Below, piece by piece: positions 44,275 to 56,989 of a stretch of DNA of 64,000 bases (the first letter of the stretch is position 1; each line of letters starts with the position of its first letter). The notes below the pieces were generated by a model. It saw only the letters and a program-made list of their open reading frames with translations, searched no databases and was not told the origin of the DNA. The stretch comes from Eucommia ulmoides (lineage: Eukaryota > Streptophyta > Magnoliopsida > Garryales > Eucommiaceae). The stretch spans positions 434,001-498,000 of the forward strand of contig JAENRU010000483.1 in the NCBI GenBank assembly GCA_016647705.1, in the 5' to 3' direction. Position numbers and translations under genes: made by a program.

Positions 44275-46649
44275 TGTTGGCCTAGTGAGCTATACAAGAG
44301 GGGGGTGAATTAGGTAGTTATAAAAAAAATTAAACAATTAAATCTTTCAACAATTAAATTATCAAATAAACAACTTATCCTAAATCAATTATGATATTTG
44401 TTATGCAGCGGATAAGTATTTATATTCTAAATACACGCCCAAATAGAATCTGATAATAATAATAATAATAACAACAATAATAATAATAATAATAATAATA
44501 ATAAAGCACATCAAGATATATCCTGGTTCAGCAAACTAACCTTGTCTAATTCAGTCCCTCGAGCTCTATGGAGATTCGCAACCACTAAACCCATTGATCC
44601 CTTTACCAAGTAGGAATCAAACCCCTTACAATTTTCCTTGTCCCAAGCTAGGAAATAATCTTATCTTTTTACCAGGCTAAAGATTAACCTAATTCTATTA
44701 CCAGAAGAATCATCACCTAATCCTTTTACAAGTTAAAGATCAAACCTAATCATTTTACAGGCTAAAGATCAAACCTCACAACTTTCACAAGTATCTTTTT
44801 CACAACTAAAAATGGAACCTTCACAATTCACTCAATTCAATTCAAGAAGAATCAAAATCTAGTTATTTTCAAGGGAAAAGAATAACCTAACATTTTTATA
44901 CTTAGAAAAAAATCAAACCCTAATCTTTTTACCGAAAAATGTTGAAATCTAGCTATCCTGACTAGACATCGGCTCAACCATGTCTAATATGCTCAAACTC
45001 ACAAATACACAAAAAATTGAATTTCTTCCCACAAGGAGTTTTTACCCTGCACCTCAAAATAGATATACTCAATAATGTTCTGAAATTTACTACATGATAG
45101 ATACAATATGAGGCAAATTAATATTTGATTATAAATAAGTGTGGGTAGCATAAAATAAGACACGTAATCAGATAAACACACAAAATCATTTTAAAAAGAT
45201 TCTTAAATTTGAAAACGATTTTTAAACAATCTTAACAATCGAGCAAATATAATAATATGAAATCACAATAAGAATAATATCTTGGAAAAATTTCACTGAG
45301 ATAACACTGAAGAATGTAAATAAAATCGCAAGACAATACAAATCGGTGATGCCAAAACAATTACCACTTTAGATCAAGAACGTAACACAATATCTCTCTC
45401 GCATGAATGTCAATAGAATAATAATTCTTAGAAAAGCTTAGGAACTGATGTTCTTGATATATTTTATCAGAATCCCGCAGGTCTAATTATATAGATCAGT
45501 ATCAAGCCCTCCAATTGCTACTTTTCACAAGATATGTCTCTAAAAGGCACTCTTATACCCCATACAATAATCCCTTTCAATTTTGGGATATTTCACTTAA
45601 AGACGAATTTTAAACTCTCCAATAAGTGCGTAAAATATTTCTCAATTATCAATCACAAAGATATGAAGTATTTAACTAACCAAATTGAGAAAATCATTTA
45701 ATATGTGAACCAAATTAGTATAAGTTTAAATATGGACCATATCTTCAACAATATCAGGTCCCCTAAATTTCTCCCTTGGAATAATAAAAAATGACCAGTT
45801 TTTACCAAAAGACCAAGATCTTTGAAATCTCAACCGAAATAGTAGGTTGATCGATCCTAGGCCTGGCGGATGATCGATTGATACAGCATGTAAGCCAGGC
45901 CAAACGAAATACCCAGTCAGTTGATCGATCACTCCTCGGTCGGTTGACCGATAGTTTCAAAGAGTTTTCCATACTATTTTCCACTATAGTCTGTTGACTG
46001 ATTTCCTTCCAATCGGTTGACCGATTGGTTCAGAAAATTCACCTGCTATTCCACTACACCCATCATTTAACCGATCGTTTCTTGGTTGGTTGATCGATTG
46101 ATGCAGGTTCTACACTTTTTGCACTGAAACCTAATTGTTTCAATCATTGACCAATCCTTTTTTGATCAATTGACCGATTGATACTGGTTGGTTAATTCAT
46201 TCACCAATTTCTACTACAAAACTCAACGTTTAATTCAATTAATTGATTGTTTTTCCGAGTTAACTAAATTAACCCTAAACTTCAACTTTAAAAATAATTT
46301 TCACTTAGGTCAATTTTTATTTTCAATTTCATATAGGAGTACATATTTAATCACTAATTAGGATCCTAAAATTTATCATATCAACACACAAAAATATAAC
46401 TTATTTAATAGTGTTGCGTGTGATCCTAAGTCGGGTTGCATTAAGAATATAAGTGTGTTGAGTTATTTTCACCTAATTTCTTTAAGATCTTCGACATTGT
46501 TTATTTCTTCAATGTCCTTCTTTACACTCTAGATATTTGCTTCATGATACAATCAATAAATGAAACTCTTTTTCTGAAACACTCAACAAACATTTTAGTT
46601 CTACTAAAAATATCAATCTTAATTGTTCATCAAAACCTCACAATCAACA
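44275..46649 (-). repeat. Long LTR of a SIRE-like copia derivative (3' LTR)
   Basis: 2375 bp, TGTTGATTG at 46649 to GGCCAACA at 44275 on the minus strand. It contains AGAGGGGGGTGAATTAGG (complement side at the 44.3 kb end), common in SIRE/Maximus-type LTRs, an AAT microsatellite at 44,455-44,503, and a block at 45,840-46,250 with repeated TCGGTTGACCGAT motifs. A polypurine tract AAAAGGGGAAGAT precedes it at 46,662-46,650. Confidence 0.75.
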
Positions 46650-48012
46650 ATCTTCCCCTTTTGATGTTGACAATTGACTTTGATGTTTTCTTCTGAAAAC
46701 AAAATATAACCACGTTACCCCTAAATTCAAGGATGGGTATTTTACTTATTTAAGCACAATCATGAAGATAAATTCAAACAATTCAATAGATATTCAATAT
46801 AAGCTTAAAAATTAGTATAACGATTAAGATATTCAATAAAGCATGATATAAGAAATTCAACGTAGATTTATCTTTAATCAGTGTAATGCTTAGGTGAATA
46901 AATTTCTAAACATCAACTAACTTGTTTAAAGTTCACTTTCACCATGATCTCTCCATTTGTTAAACAATTTTCTCATTTAAACATCAAACAAATTCTCCCC
47001 CTTTGTCATTTCAAAAAGTGGGGACGGAGAACATTTTTTTTTAACCCCATTTAAATATCTTGATAAAATAATTTTTCTTTAAAAAACTCATCAACCTTTT
47101 TGATTTTTAATAAAGGGGATATACATCATTTTAAGAATAAAACTCATTTTAAATCATTAGAATATATGTGGATCATCATAGGAAATAAATATTAAGCATA
47201 ATTGGTCATGTTCGAACAAACCACAACAAGATAATTACTACTCAGTCAAGTACCATAAAATTTAGATTAAGCTATTGTAGATTAAAGTACCAAGGTGAGA
47301 CAAGTTTTAAATTTCATAACACTACTGAGAATGATAAAAACATAAAATCTAATGAGAACCCTATCCCATGAATGGATAATATGATCCCAAGGGACTAGTC
47401 GCTGGCTGCTGTGGATACTGACCACAAGATGAATGTTCAAACTCAAGGGTATCTACTAATAATACAGCATCGATGGTCCTACCCCTAACAACCCTGCTGC
47501 AGTGGATCCTCCAAAGGATTGTTGCGCTCTGGATGTAGTATGTCTGCTATAATGCTGTTGGGCGCTGAATTTTGCTGGCTGGCAAACTGTGAGCTCTATG
47601 TTAATTGGAACATATGTTCTATGCTTCCTGTGATTCTCCCAAATTCAGCCTCCATAGTCTCAGTGATCCTCCCTCATTTGTTTTCCAAGGACACTCTCAT
47701 CTCAGCCATGCTATTTCAATCCCGGACATTCGGTAATCCATCATCTCTGTGTATTCCGGGAGATCACCAACTTGATTTCAAAGCATGTCTATCTTTTGAT
47801 CTGAGCTCAACTCTTCTTCTTCTTCTTCTTCTTCTTCTTCTTCTTCTTCTTCTTCTTCAACCACCATTCTCTGTCTCTCTTCACCCTTCTTTTTTACCCA
47901 CCTATTCCTCTCAAATTCATATCTCATTAAAATAAAATTACTCATATTTATCTATGTTGGGGTCACTGTGAAGAATTTCAATTCTTCAGGATCAATTTCC
48001 ACTCTAAAGTGG
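46650..48012 (-). mobile_element. Non-coding interior of the SIRE-like derivative
   Basis: Includes a second purine-rich block (complement of TTCTCCCCCTTTGTCATTT, near 46,992-47,010) typical of this lineage, and a (CTT)n run 47,811-47,858 that encodes a poly-Glu stretch on the minus strand. Short Glu-rich and EMMDYRMSGIEIAW-like pieces suggest a decayed C-terminal part of the ORF at 48.0-48.7 kb. Confidence 0.5.
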
Positions 48013-48689
48013 TCAAATATTGTTTGAAGCGCATCGGCATAGGGTAGCACTCTGGAGGATTTCTTTAGATGATATCTCATGTGATCCATCATGATATGGG
48101 CTAAATCTAGTTTTTATACCCTCAGCAATCTCATTCAATAAGTATAAATCAAACTCATTCACATTCGTATAACTTTCTTCTCTAGGCACAATCGTATATA
48201 TATTCATCGAATGAATAAGGTAGTGCTCAAGCGATAGTGATCCCGCTCTATCTCCATCCAACCCAAATTTATTGGCGACTCACTTTTATTAAAATTCGTC
48301 ACAATTCAATGAGTGGTATTGTAGGGAAATACATCTCCTCTATCCAACTTCAAAATATACCTAAGATCTGCTGTATCAAATCTAATTTCTTTCCCTTTAA
48401 CAAACGACCTAATTTGTTCTTCTCTAAGTGTAAGATTATTATAGAATATTCTTACCCAAAGAGGTATCCACTCATTACTTTGGGAGACAAAATCGGTCCA
48501 CCCCAAAACCCTAACATACTTCTCTAGATCGAGATTTTTCTTCTTTAATCCATCAAAATCTATGGGTTTACAATAAACAACTTTTCGATACGCAAATTCA
48601 ATTTTGAATTTTATTTCTTTTTCCTTGTTCACAAAATGGATATTGTCATTTTTGGGTTTTCCCGGGAAAGGTCTCTTGACTCTAGACAT
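48013..48689 (-). pseudogene. Putative plant transposon protein (retroelement-associated), frame broken
   Basis: The 127-residue frame at 48689-48306 (NIHFVNKEKEIKFKIEFAYR, VRVLGWTDFV, WIPLWVRIFYNNL, FVKGKEIRFDTADLRYILKL) has the pattern of the plant domain often labelled putative plant transposon protein. It is found in large non-autonomous retroelements and its function is not known. A stop or frameshift near 48,300 separates it from an 82-residue continuation at 48261-48013 (DRAGSLSLEHYLIHS), then Glu-rich sequence. Upstream 48,970-49,075 has repeated GGTCAGTTAACCGACC-like palindromic phrases that echo the LTR. Confidence 0.65.
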
Positions 48690-49249
48690 TTTCTCACAAT
48701 ATTTAGTTCAATCAATGGATTAAACACAAGAAATCTAACAAGATGAAATGGATCTACCGAAATCCTAGAGAGCAACGGAAGATCCAACCTTATGATGAAA
48801 CTTTAGGTTTCCAAATGCTAGATCCAAGCCCTTAATCTTCAAATCCAAGCCAAAACGTGATGATCTCTTGAAGATTTTGGATGTAAAGTACTTGGGAGAA
48901 GAAAGATTTTTGGAGAAAAGAGAGTTCAAAATCGAAATGGGGGTGAAATGAGAGGGCAAATGATATTAATCCCATAACAGTCGGTTGACCAACTGTTCTT
49001 GGTCAGTTAACCGACCGAAACAGAGTCTGCATATTGCAAGCTCTGTTCTTGTCAGTTAACTGACAGGGCCCTTTTTATCTTTTTGTGCATTTTAGCCCTA
49101 ATTGATCAACTAGCTCAATTTTTACCTCTTATTTTGTTCTACACATATTATTTAAAATATTTTCACACCCACACACACTCTATCTCTCTCTCACACACAC
49201 ACATATCATAAATATCTAATTTAAGAAATGCGAAGCATCTCCCTAACAA

Positions 49250-49910
49250 AATTAACATATTTGAATTTTTAAAAAATTGACATACCTGGATCATCTTTGG
49301 GTGCAATTGGTGTGTGTATATTTGGTGGATTGTTGATTTTAAGTTTGGTGTCCTTTAAATCCATTATTTTTCCTTTTCCTTAACTTATCACTTTGATTTC
49401 CTTCTTTCTTGCATTGGCTCTTTTCTGGATTGGTTCGGTGATTATTTTCTTGCCTTTGTACGGTGCTTTCAGCTACTTTTTAAACCTTCCACTTTGCATA
49501 TACTGATTCTTCCTCATTGGTGCATTGAATCCAGACTGCTTCTTAACATGTAATATTCATTGTATCCTCTTGATTGTTAGAATCTCCAAAATTTTATTTC
49601 TTTGGTATCTAGTTATTTTTGGATCTGATAGGGTAACCATGCAATAAATAACAAACTTTCTCAAAATAACCATACTTCCCACAACAAAAACATTTAGCAT
49701 TGTTAGTACATTTCTTCGAATAATCATTGTTCTGCACGAGAGCATGATATCGATGGTGATATTGAGGAGTTGCTTTAGCAACTATTGATTTTTCAACAAG
49801 TTTAGTTTTCTCAATATCCTAAAATTTATCCATTACTTCATCAAGATCCTTTTGAGTCTTTTAAAGTAATCACTTTGTTGAACTAACGTTCACCTGGTTA
49901 CCAAAATTAT
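49250..49910 (-). pseudogene. copia gag fragment with CCHC-like knuckle
   Basis: On the minus strand near 49,725-49,670 a C-x2-C...C knuckle (CFCCGKYGYFEKVC) is followed by YLLHGYP. The expected His is Phe. Sequence before it (KSIVAKATPQYHHRYHAL) is basic linker. Frames are broken on both sides. Joined at about 49,900 to gypsy integrase tail sequence, so this is an element-element junction. Confidence 0.6.
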
Positions 49911-49919
49911 CCTTGTTAA

Positions 49920-50640
49920 ATGATTGAGGATAGACCTTTCTATTGTAATACCTAGTAGCAATTTGTTGGTAGGTTGCCTGCCGAATAGGCGCGCATTCCT
50001 TCTTTTCTTCCAATAAATCATGGTTAAGGGCCAAAGAAGCGTTATTCTCATCTTAATTGAAAATCATCACTGTCCGAGAAGAGGGCATACCGATCTTAGC
50101 GGGGATTATTGCCTCTGACTTGAAGGTCATCGCGAAGGGAGTTTCTCCTGTAAGGGTTCTTGCTGTAGTCTGGTAAGCCCAAATGACAGGGTACAAATCC
50201 TCAACACATCTTCCATTTGATCTATCGAGACAGGTTTTGAGTCCATGAATAATGGTGCGGCTAATGACTTATACTCGCCCGTTGGACTGGGAGTGCCCTG
50301 GAGATGCGAAGTGGGTCCGAATCCCTAACCCGAAGTAAAAATCTGAGAAGAGGTCATTATCGAAGGGCAAAGTACTTGTTATCGGGACGATAATGGTAGG
50401 AGGTTGCCGGGGATAGGAGGTGAATCTTTGATATTTATCGTATTTCTTGACGAACTGCATAAAGTCTTTGTGTATGTCCGGCCAAAAATATCCGTGACAA
50501 ATGAGCTTGTGAACCATGGATATTTCTCCAGAATGATTGCCACATAACCCTTCATGAACTTCCTTCAAAACGTAGTCAAATTCCTCCAGCCTGAGACAAC
50601 ATGAATAAGGACTCGAGAAGGCCCTCCGGTAGAGAACTCC
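49920..50640 (-). pseudogene. gypsy integrase, catalytic core deleted in frame
   Basis: The 99-residue frame (50568-50269) begins with the zinc-binding head (EVHEGLCGNHSGE, WPDIHKDFMQFV), where the two Cys of the usual C-x2-C are Tyr (KKYDKYQRF). At residue 69-70 (about 50,362) it jumps from TSTLPF to DNDLFSDF, so most of the core with the first two catalytic Asp is missing. The Glu-side block THFASPGHSQSNGRV remains. The C-terminal part continues to about 49,920 (WAYQTTARTLTGETPFAMTF). Confidence 0.82.
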
Positions 50641-50829
50641 ATCAATGATGGTGTACCGTGACGCTCGATATCGTATACGTCTCGCCTCTGCTTAGTTAGA
50701 GGGGAGTGTCATGTTTAGGAGATATTCTCTTGTTAGGTCCATTCAAGTTGGCGAGTTGGAGAGAGCACATATGGAGGTACCTCGATTGGGGATGGTGGTG
50801 CTCGATGCTTCCAAATACTCTACGGGGAT

Positions 50830-51260
50830 ACTTTAATTTAAGGTGAATTCCACGGCGGAGGCCAATGTATCAGCATATTAGTTTTCTTCGCGAGGGATTT
50901 GGCACAATTGGATTTTTTTGAAGTTCTCCATCAGTGCTTTTACTCTTCCGAGATAAATAGCCATACTAGGGTCCTTGGCTACGTACCCACCGTTGACTTG
51001 GTTTACAATGAGTTGTAAGTCGGAGAAGACGTATAGGTTTTTGGCATTAAATTATCGTGCTAATCTGAATATGAGTCCCACAAGAAGGGCCTCGTACTCC
51101 ACTTCATTATTGGTGGTTCTGAACCCAAGTCGAATTGTGTATTCAATTTCTTCCCGATCAGAGGCTACCAAGGCCATGCCGGCCCCACAGCCTCCCATAT
51201 TGGAAGAACCATCTGTGAATAGCTGTCAGGTATTTAGAACAAAGTCGTTGTTTGGTTTGG
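50830..51260 (-). pseudogene. Second (archaeal-type) RNase H of the gypsy element
   Basis: Translation of the minus strand gives FTDGSSNMGGCGAGMALV, then TTNNEVEYEALLVGL and a YVFSDLQLIVNQVNGGY block, carrying the catalytic Asp-Glu-Asp pattern of RNase H. At least one stop lies within. Such an additional domain between RT-RNase H and integrase is characteristic of the Tat lineage. Confidence 0.78.
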
Positions 51261-51390
51261 GATGAGTAGGTGGCCATTATAGGGTCAATACCTTTGTCGG
51301 ACCGGGATGGGGATCCGGCCGGGAAAGGTCGTGACCATCCGAGATGGGTTCTTCTAGGAAAGTCTTCTCAGTAATAAAATAGGTTGGGAC

Positions 51391-52200
51391 CTACCCCTTG
51401 ATGGCTATCCTTGGTCGATATTCAATATGAAATTGGCCTAAATCAAGGCTATACTTTATAAGCTGGCCAGAAACATCGGGTGAATGAAAAATTTGTCGTA
51501 AGGGTTGATCAGTGAGCCCCAAGATCACGTGAGCTTGAATGTATTGCCTTAATTTTTGCGACACAATGAGGTGGGCATAGGCCAACTTCTCGAAGCATTG
51601 ATATCTAGTTTCTGTATCAGTAAGTACTCAACTTGCATATACACATACAGTTGAACCCCTTTCTCTTCCCGGACCAACGCCACGTTGATTGCAATATCTG
51701 AAATAGCTATATACATAAATAATTCCTCCTTATTCTTGGGCGTACTCAGTAGCAGTGCCGAAGACAGGTATGCCTTAAGCTCTTGGAATGAAGTGGTTCA
51801 AGGCGGCCAGCCTTCTAGTGAGCATTTGGACATCCTTCTTTGTTCGAGGAGAAGCCATTTCGAAAACAACGCTGATTTGGTTAGGATTGGCATTGATGCC
51901 CCTTTGGGACACCATATAGTCTAAGAATTTCCCTATTGAAACCCCAAATATGCACTTAGTGGGGTTTAGTTTGATTCGATGAGCTCTGAGGTCTTTGGGG
52001 TATGCTTTGTTGAGGTCTTTGAAGTCAATGCAGAGGCACCATTTGTTGCTAGCCTTGGGAGCGAGGATGACATTAGAAAGACAAACTGAAAACTTTACTT
52101 CTTCTACCACGACAGATTTCACCAACTTGTTCATTTTCTATTCAATGATTTTTTGGCAAACCAGCTGGAATTTCCTTATTTTTTGCCTCACTGGGGGATG
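51391..52200 (-). pseudogene. gypsy RT-RNase H with RT core deleted in frame
   Basis: The frame 52134-51775 starts in RT (NVILAPKASNKWCLCIDFKD, LNKAYPKD) and passes at about residue 48 (near 51,990) directly into LRAHRIKLNPTKCIFG, a block that normally lies well over one hundred residues downstream. The YxDD catalytic motif is therefore absent. The connection domain follows (VQMLTRRLAALNHF), and 51585-51391 holds RNase H-linker motifs (VILGLTDQPLRQI, GQFHIEYRPR). Confidence 0.85.
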
Positions 52201-52509
52201 GTGAGGGTTAGTGTGTAGTTGATGTATGGAGATATTCGGATTGATCCCTGGAAGCTCATTATGGGACCAAGCAAAAACCTTGTAATTCTTCTTGAGGAGA
52301 GTAGTTAATTCTTCTTACTGTTCCGGATTGAGCTTGGCACCAATTCGAATGGTTCTTTCCTCGATGGTAGAGTAAATAAGAACTTCTACAAGATCCTCGT
52401 GAGGACGAGGCCGGGGTTCCTCATCTCGAGGATCATCAATAGGAACAATTCCAGGATCGGGCATGGTCACGAACTCAAGTTCTCTGTTCCTGTTTGTGGC
52501 CGTTAATTG

Positions 52510-52935
52510 TTATTTCTTCTTTTCCAACGCTTTACTGGCGTAGGAACGAGCAGATTCTTGGTCTCTCCTGACCTCCCCCACTTCCTGTTCTGTGGGAAAC
52601 TTCATGCATTGATGGAAGGGGGAAGATACGGCCTTAAGCGCCGCCAAGGTGGGTCGACTAGTGATCACATTATATGGAGACGGTCGATCCACAATAAAGA
52701 ATTTAACCCAAACCGTGGCCAAGGTGGGTCGGGTACCCACTGTGAAGGAAAGTGACGTCCATCTTACGGAATTGACCATCTCCCCACTGAAACCAACAAG
52801 GGGGCGATAGTAGGCCTCACGGAGCCTGAAATGACATTCATTTGGTCAAATGCTTCCTTGAAAATGATATCCGCAGAACTGTTGTCATTGATCAGGATTC
52901 ATCTAACCTTGTGGTGATTGATCAGGGCAGAGATT
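52510..52935 (-). pseudogene. gypsy protease region
   Basis: Minus frame contains ILINDNSSADIIFKEAF near 52,890, at the place of the aspartic protease motif, with DNSS instead of D-T/S-G. The downstream segment 52779-52510 keeps FFIVDRPSPYNVI and RPTLAALKAVSSPFHQC, typical of this lineage. Probably inactive. Confidence 0.72.
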
Positions 52936-52999
52936 ACTAGGGCATCATAGTGAGGGGTATAAATTCCTTGAAGGTCCGCTTCTCTGAAGCAGATGACGT

Positions 53000-54620
53000 T
53001 ATGCGCGGAAGCATTGATCGTGCTCAGCTCGTACACATATTCGTCAGCTTTTCACTTGTCTTTTTCTTCATGCCTCTTCCGGGAAGAAGTAGTTGTTTCC
53101 CCAAGGCCGAGGCTGCCATTGATCATAGAGATCATATTAATCTTACCATCAATGTGCATGTCATCGTCAAATTCTTCGATTTTCCTCCTTGGTATGGGTC
53201 GGCCATGACTTTCCTTCTTCGGTCGATCTTGTCGCTTACTGCTACGACCGCTCTTCCCAGCCCCGATGCTTGTACCTTCCTTGCGGACATAGTGACCAAG
53301 GTGCCCCATTTTTATGAGGGCCTTGATCTCTTCTCGGAGTTGGAAATATTTTTTCGTAGAGTGGCCACGGTCACAGTGGAATTTTTAATATTTGGAGATG
53401 GGTTTAACCATGGGCCTCCCCTTAGGGGGAGGAGCCGGCGGGAATAATCCATTTCCCGAATTTTTTGCAAAGATTGTGGCTACTGAGGCGGTAAATGGCG
53501 TCATTCCCGGATGATTCCCAAGGGTCTGAGGGAATCTTCGTTCCCCAAGAAGGGGTCCTAAACCTCCCATCTGCCTGCAATCTTTGAGACAAGCCTTGCT
53601 CTACCTGTCATCTGGTCAGCATTTCCGCTTCTGGTCCCCTTCGCCCTCTCTCTTCATAGCATCTCTATGATCATCTTAGTTGAAGCTGGTACTTCGAGCA
53701 AGAGTAGCAGCTAAGTTTGGCATGGGATAGGAGCATAAATCATATGTCAGCCTTCGATGCCTTACTCCGTCAATAAAGGTATTCAAGGCCACAGCGTCCA
53801 GCATATTGCTACAACTGGAACTTTTATTACCGAACTTCGCAGCAAAATCACCTAGAGTTTCAGTACTCTCTTGCTAGAGTGTGAGGAGATGGTTCACCAT
53901 TTTGGGTTTTTACCGGGAATAGTCAAATCGGGCTAAAAAGAACTGCTCCAGCTGATCAAATGAGGAAATTGGTGTAGGAGCCAACTCTTGATACCATGTG
54001 TTGGCCATTCTAGTGAGAGTCAAGGGGAAATATGTTCACCTTACAACCATGGACGTTGTGTACATGTCCATGAATGCGTTGAAAATAGAGAAATGATCGC
54101 CTAGGTCGGTGGTCCCATCGTAGAGAGCTATTTGTGGACTGACAAACCGATAGGAGACCACTTCAAGGACTACGGCCTCAACAAAAGTGGATCTAATACT
54201 TTAGGGGATCTCATTAGCTTCTCCTGAGCCCCATATCTAAACAAGTGTTGCATCTATTTCGGCAACACGCCTTTCTAAGGCCGCTTCTCTCTTGGGCAGC
54301 GTTACTACATGACTTGCAGAGGCTCTTGATCCCTGCCTTTTAGCAGGTGGGGAATGAGAGTCAGTCTCCCAAGCATGGTGAGCTATTTGATCTACACTAT
54401 GATATTACTGTGAGTTCTTTCTATGCGATGACCATGACGGTAATGGAAGTCCTCTGTCCGGCGAGACCATTGGAGTAACAAGGCAAAATTGGACACGATT
54501 GGTTGAGTAAAGAGCTGCTCCCTGATCGTTCGATTGTGATGACAGGGTGGTTCCCTCGACACGTGTCCCTCAGAATGAATGATATAGTCGGATTCATAAG
54601 GAGGATACTCATTTCCTATA
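53000..54620 (-). pseudogene. gypsy gag
   Basis: Minus frames: FSIFNAFMDMYTTSM, YFPLTLTRMANTWYQELAP and SSFDQLEQFFLARF (about 54,100-53,900) form the retrotransposon gag capsid domain, interrupted by several stops. FHCDRGHSTKKYFQLREEI near 53,370 is a degraded zinc knuckle. A basic C-terminal region (53309-53052) follows. Confidence 0.8.
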
Positions 54621-55055
54621 TGTCGGAGAATCAGTCCCCCCTGAACGGGGGTCGGTTGCAGGAGGTGTTTCTCTCCCTTTAGATTTTGGAGGACTGGTTG
54701 TTGATTTAGGGTAGGCGGCAGATGAGAGAAGATGGTGTCAAGACATGTTTAAAATTAGAACAGCTGGCACTCAAAACTATTGAGATGCACCACATCTATG
54801 GCTCCGGGATTTGGTCCTGCAGATGGAGCTGACAGGCTTGCCTAGCTGATAGAAAGTTCTTGTTCTTCTACTTCCGGAACGGGGACAACAGTTCTCGCAT
54901 CCGGCCTAGGATGTTGTGCCATTTCAATAGCCAGGTTGTTATCTACCGTGCTGTCTAAATTCCTTGGTCGTAGGGATTGGCCAGACCTTGTATGCATCAA
55001 ACTCTTAGCCCAGAAAAGAGCAAGTGATGATGAGAGAGAGACTTTTCATAGCGAT

Positions 55056-55283
55056 TCCCACAAACGGTGCCAAACTGTTGATGTCAAATTTTGGTTGACA
55101 TAAATAGTGTGGTCCAGCCAGCATTTTAGGGGCGTTGGAGAGCCCTGTGGTGGAGATGGTAGCTTCTATTCCGTGAAAAACCCTATAGCCGGGAATGGGA
55201 AGGCCAAGACCGGGAAGGGTTCACAGGCCTTCCAAATCAAGAAGAGCAAGAATAGGATATTCTAGGATTTCCTAAGGTATGAA
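55056..55283 (-). repeat. Primer binding site and LTR remnant of the gypsy element
   Basis: The complement of GTTTGGCACCGTTTGTGGGA lies at 55056-55075, followed in plus coordinates by the LTR end TGTTGATG at 55076. Only about 208 bp of LTR remain before the Athila LTR begins at 55284. Confidence 0.72.
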
Positions 55284-56661
55284 TGATAGGTTGAAATAAC
55301 CTATTTACTTTTAAGACGAATTTGAAAGTTCTTGAGTGTTTTATTTATATTTAATTACTTTTTAGTATGTTTTTGTGTAAATTAGGTGTAGGAACGTGAA
55401 CGAGAAAAACAGTGGAAAAACGGCGAAGAAATGATGAAAGAATACAATGTTTTAGGACAGCAAACCCACCGCCGCGGCAATCAGGCCACTGCCGCGGCGG
55501 TGAGAATTGCAGAGAAGGCTCAAAAGTGCAGAAGTCCTACCACCGCGATGGTGAAAATACAGAGAATCCATGGACTGTTTCGCCATCGCAGCAGTGATCC
55601 CACCGCCACGACGGTGAAAGTTCAGAGATTTTAGGGCTTGGCCCACTACCGCGGCGATCACTCTGTAGCAGTAAAAAGATATTTTCTAGATTTTTTGAGC
55701 CTTGTATTTAATGCCTTAGTTCCTCCCATTTCAAGAAGATGTTCATAACATAGTTTCTAACTTTAGACATTTGATAAAAAGCTATTTTTGAGAGCTCAAA
55801 GAGGAGATTCATCATTCGGAGAAGACGAAGCAATTCCGGACTGATCAAAGACGATAGTGGACTATTCCTCTCTAAGATTTGATCGTTCTTCCTTTGTTTT
55901 TATCTTTGTAATTAACTTTTCACATCTAATGATGATGAATCCCTCTTGTTTTAATGTTTATATGGTTGAGATCATGGTAGATTAGATAAATATTATTTAG
56001 GGGTTGTTGTAACTCATGTAAACACTTGTTTGATTGAATATACATTACGTTAAAGGTTGTTTGTTTAAATCCAATTGTGTTTACCATTTTATTACAATAT
56101 TAATATTATTGTTATGGTATTAGGGTTGGTTTTGAGAATACGAGGTTTGACACTCGGGAGAGGCAACCCCGGATTCGGACTAGGGTTAAACACATCATGA
56201 CGCTCTAACGACTCGGGAGGGCGTTAGATAGTGTGCAATCCATGAGGTTGAGTCAAGACTCATGTGACAGACTGTCATTAAGACGTTGAGGGGTACTTCT
56301 TCATTGACGCGAAGTTGCATATTCACTCATCTTAAACTCGGGAGAGGTGGTGAGTGAGTTTTAGGTATCGAGATTGCCGGATAGAATCAACACCGTTATT
56401 GTTAACTAGAAGAAGTCAAATAATTATTACATGAATGAAATCAATCCTTAGGTAACCAACTTAGTTAGAATTAACCCACTAATTGTTAGTTAAACTTAGG
56501 TTTTAATTAATATAAGACTATGCAAATTATGGTATTCAATTAATCAACACGTATCCCTGTGGAATGATATCCGACCGAAAGGTCCACTATATTAAAACTT
56601 GACCTCGTGCGCTTATGAGTAAAAAAAAATATAAATGCGTGAGTAGAAAAATTCGCATTCA
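55284..56661 (+). repeat. Athila-type 5' LTR
   Basis: 1378 bp, TGATAGGTTG at 55284 to GCATTCA at 56661, followed by the primer site TTTTTGGCATCGTTACCAGG at 56664-56683. Contains a palindrome cassette of CCGCGGCGG-type motifs at about 55,470-55,670. The matching 3' LTR is outside the window. Confidence 0.8.
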
Positions 56662-56989
56662 AGTTTTTGGCATCGTTACCAGGGAATTATGTTTTCATTG
56701 GGTTGATACTGTGACTAAGTGGTTGAATATTAATCCAGATAATTCTTTTGTTTTCTTTTCTTTCAATTCTTTTATTAATTTATTTTATTTATTGTGATCG
56801 AGCAGTGTATGCGATGAAGTCAAAGCTTGGAATTTTTTACTCTGGATCCTGAGATCTAAAGAACATTGAGAATGATAAGGAGAAAATGAAGAAACCAAGT
56901 TGAGACTATGACCGAAAAAGAAGAATATATGCCAAACATGCCCCAATAACCACCGGTATCGCAGGCACTCAATCAACAACCTCCAAAAT

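Larger units (their letters stand above)
49900..55283 (-). mobile_element. Ty3/gypsy element, Tat lineage, 5' part with degraded pol
   Basis: Minus order: LTR remnant (55,283-55,076), primer site (55,075-55,056), gag, protease, RT-RNase H, a second archaeal-type RNase H, integrase. The extra RNase H is diagnostic of the Tat group (Ogre/Retand-like). Many stops. The RT and integrase cores are deleted. The LTR is cut by the Athila LTR at 55,284, and the 3' part is replaced by the copia fragment. Confidence 0.85.

Noticed and set aside
47519..47935. 138-residue plus-strand ORF with a Leu run
   Set aside because: Reverse frame of a (CTT)n tract; the minus strand is the element's coding direction.
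48965..49080. Palindromic GGTCAGTTAACCGACC phrases as a separate element
   Set aside because: The same type of phrase occurs within the LTR at 45.8-46.3 kb, so it is more likely leader or LTR remnant of the same retroelement.
50975..51265. 96-residue plus-strand ORF
   Set aside because: Shadow of the minus-strand second RNase H of the gypsy element.
52950..53447. 165-residue plus-strand ORF
   Set aside because: Shadow of minus-strand gag; no recognisable domain.
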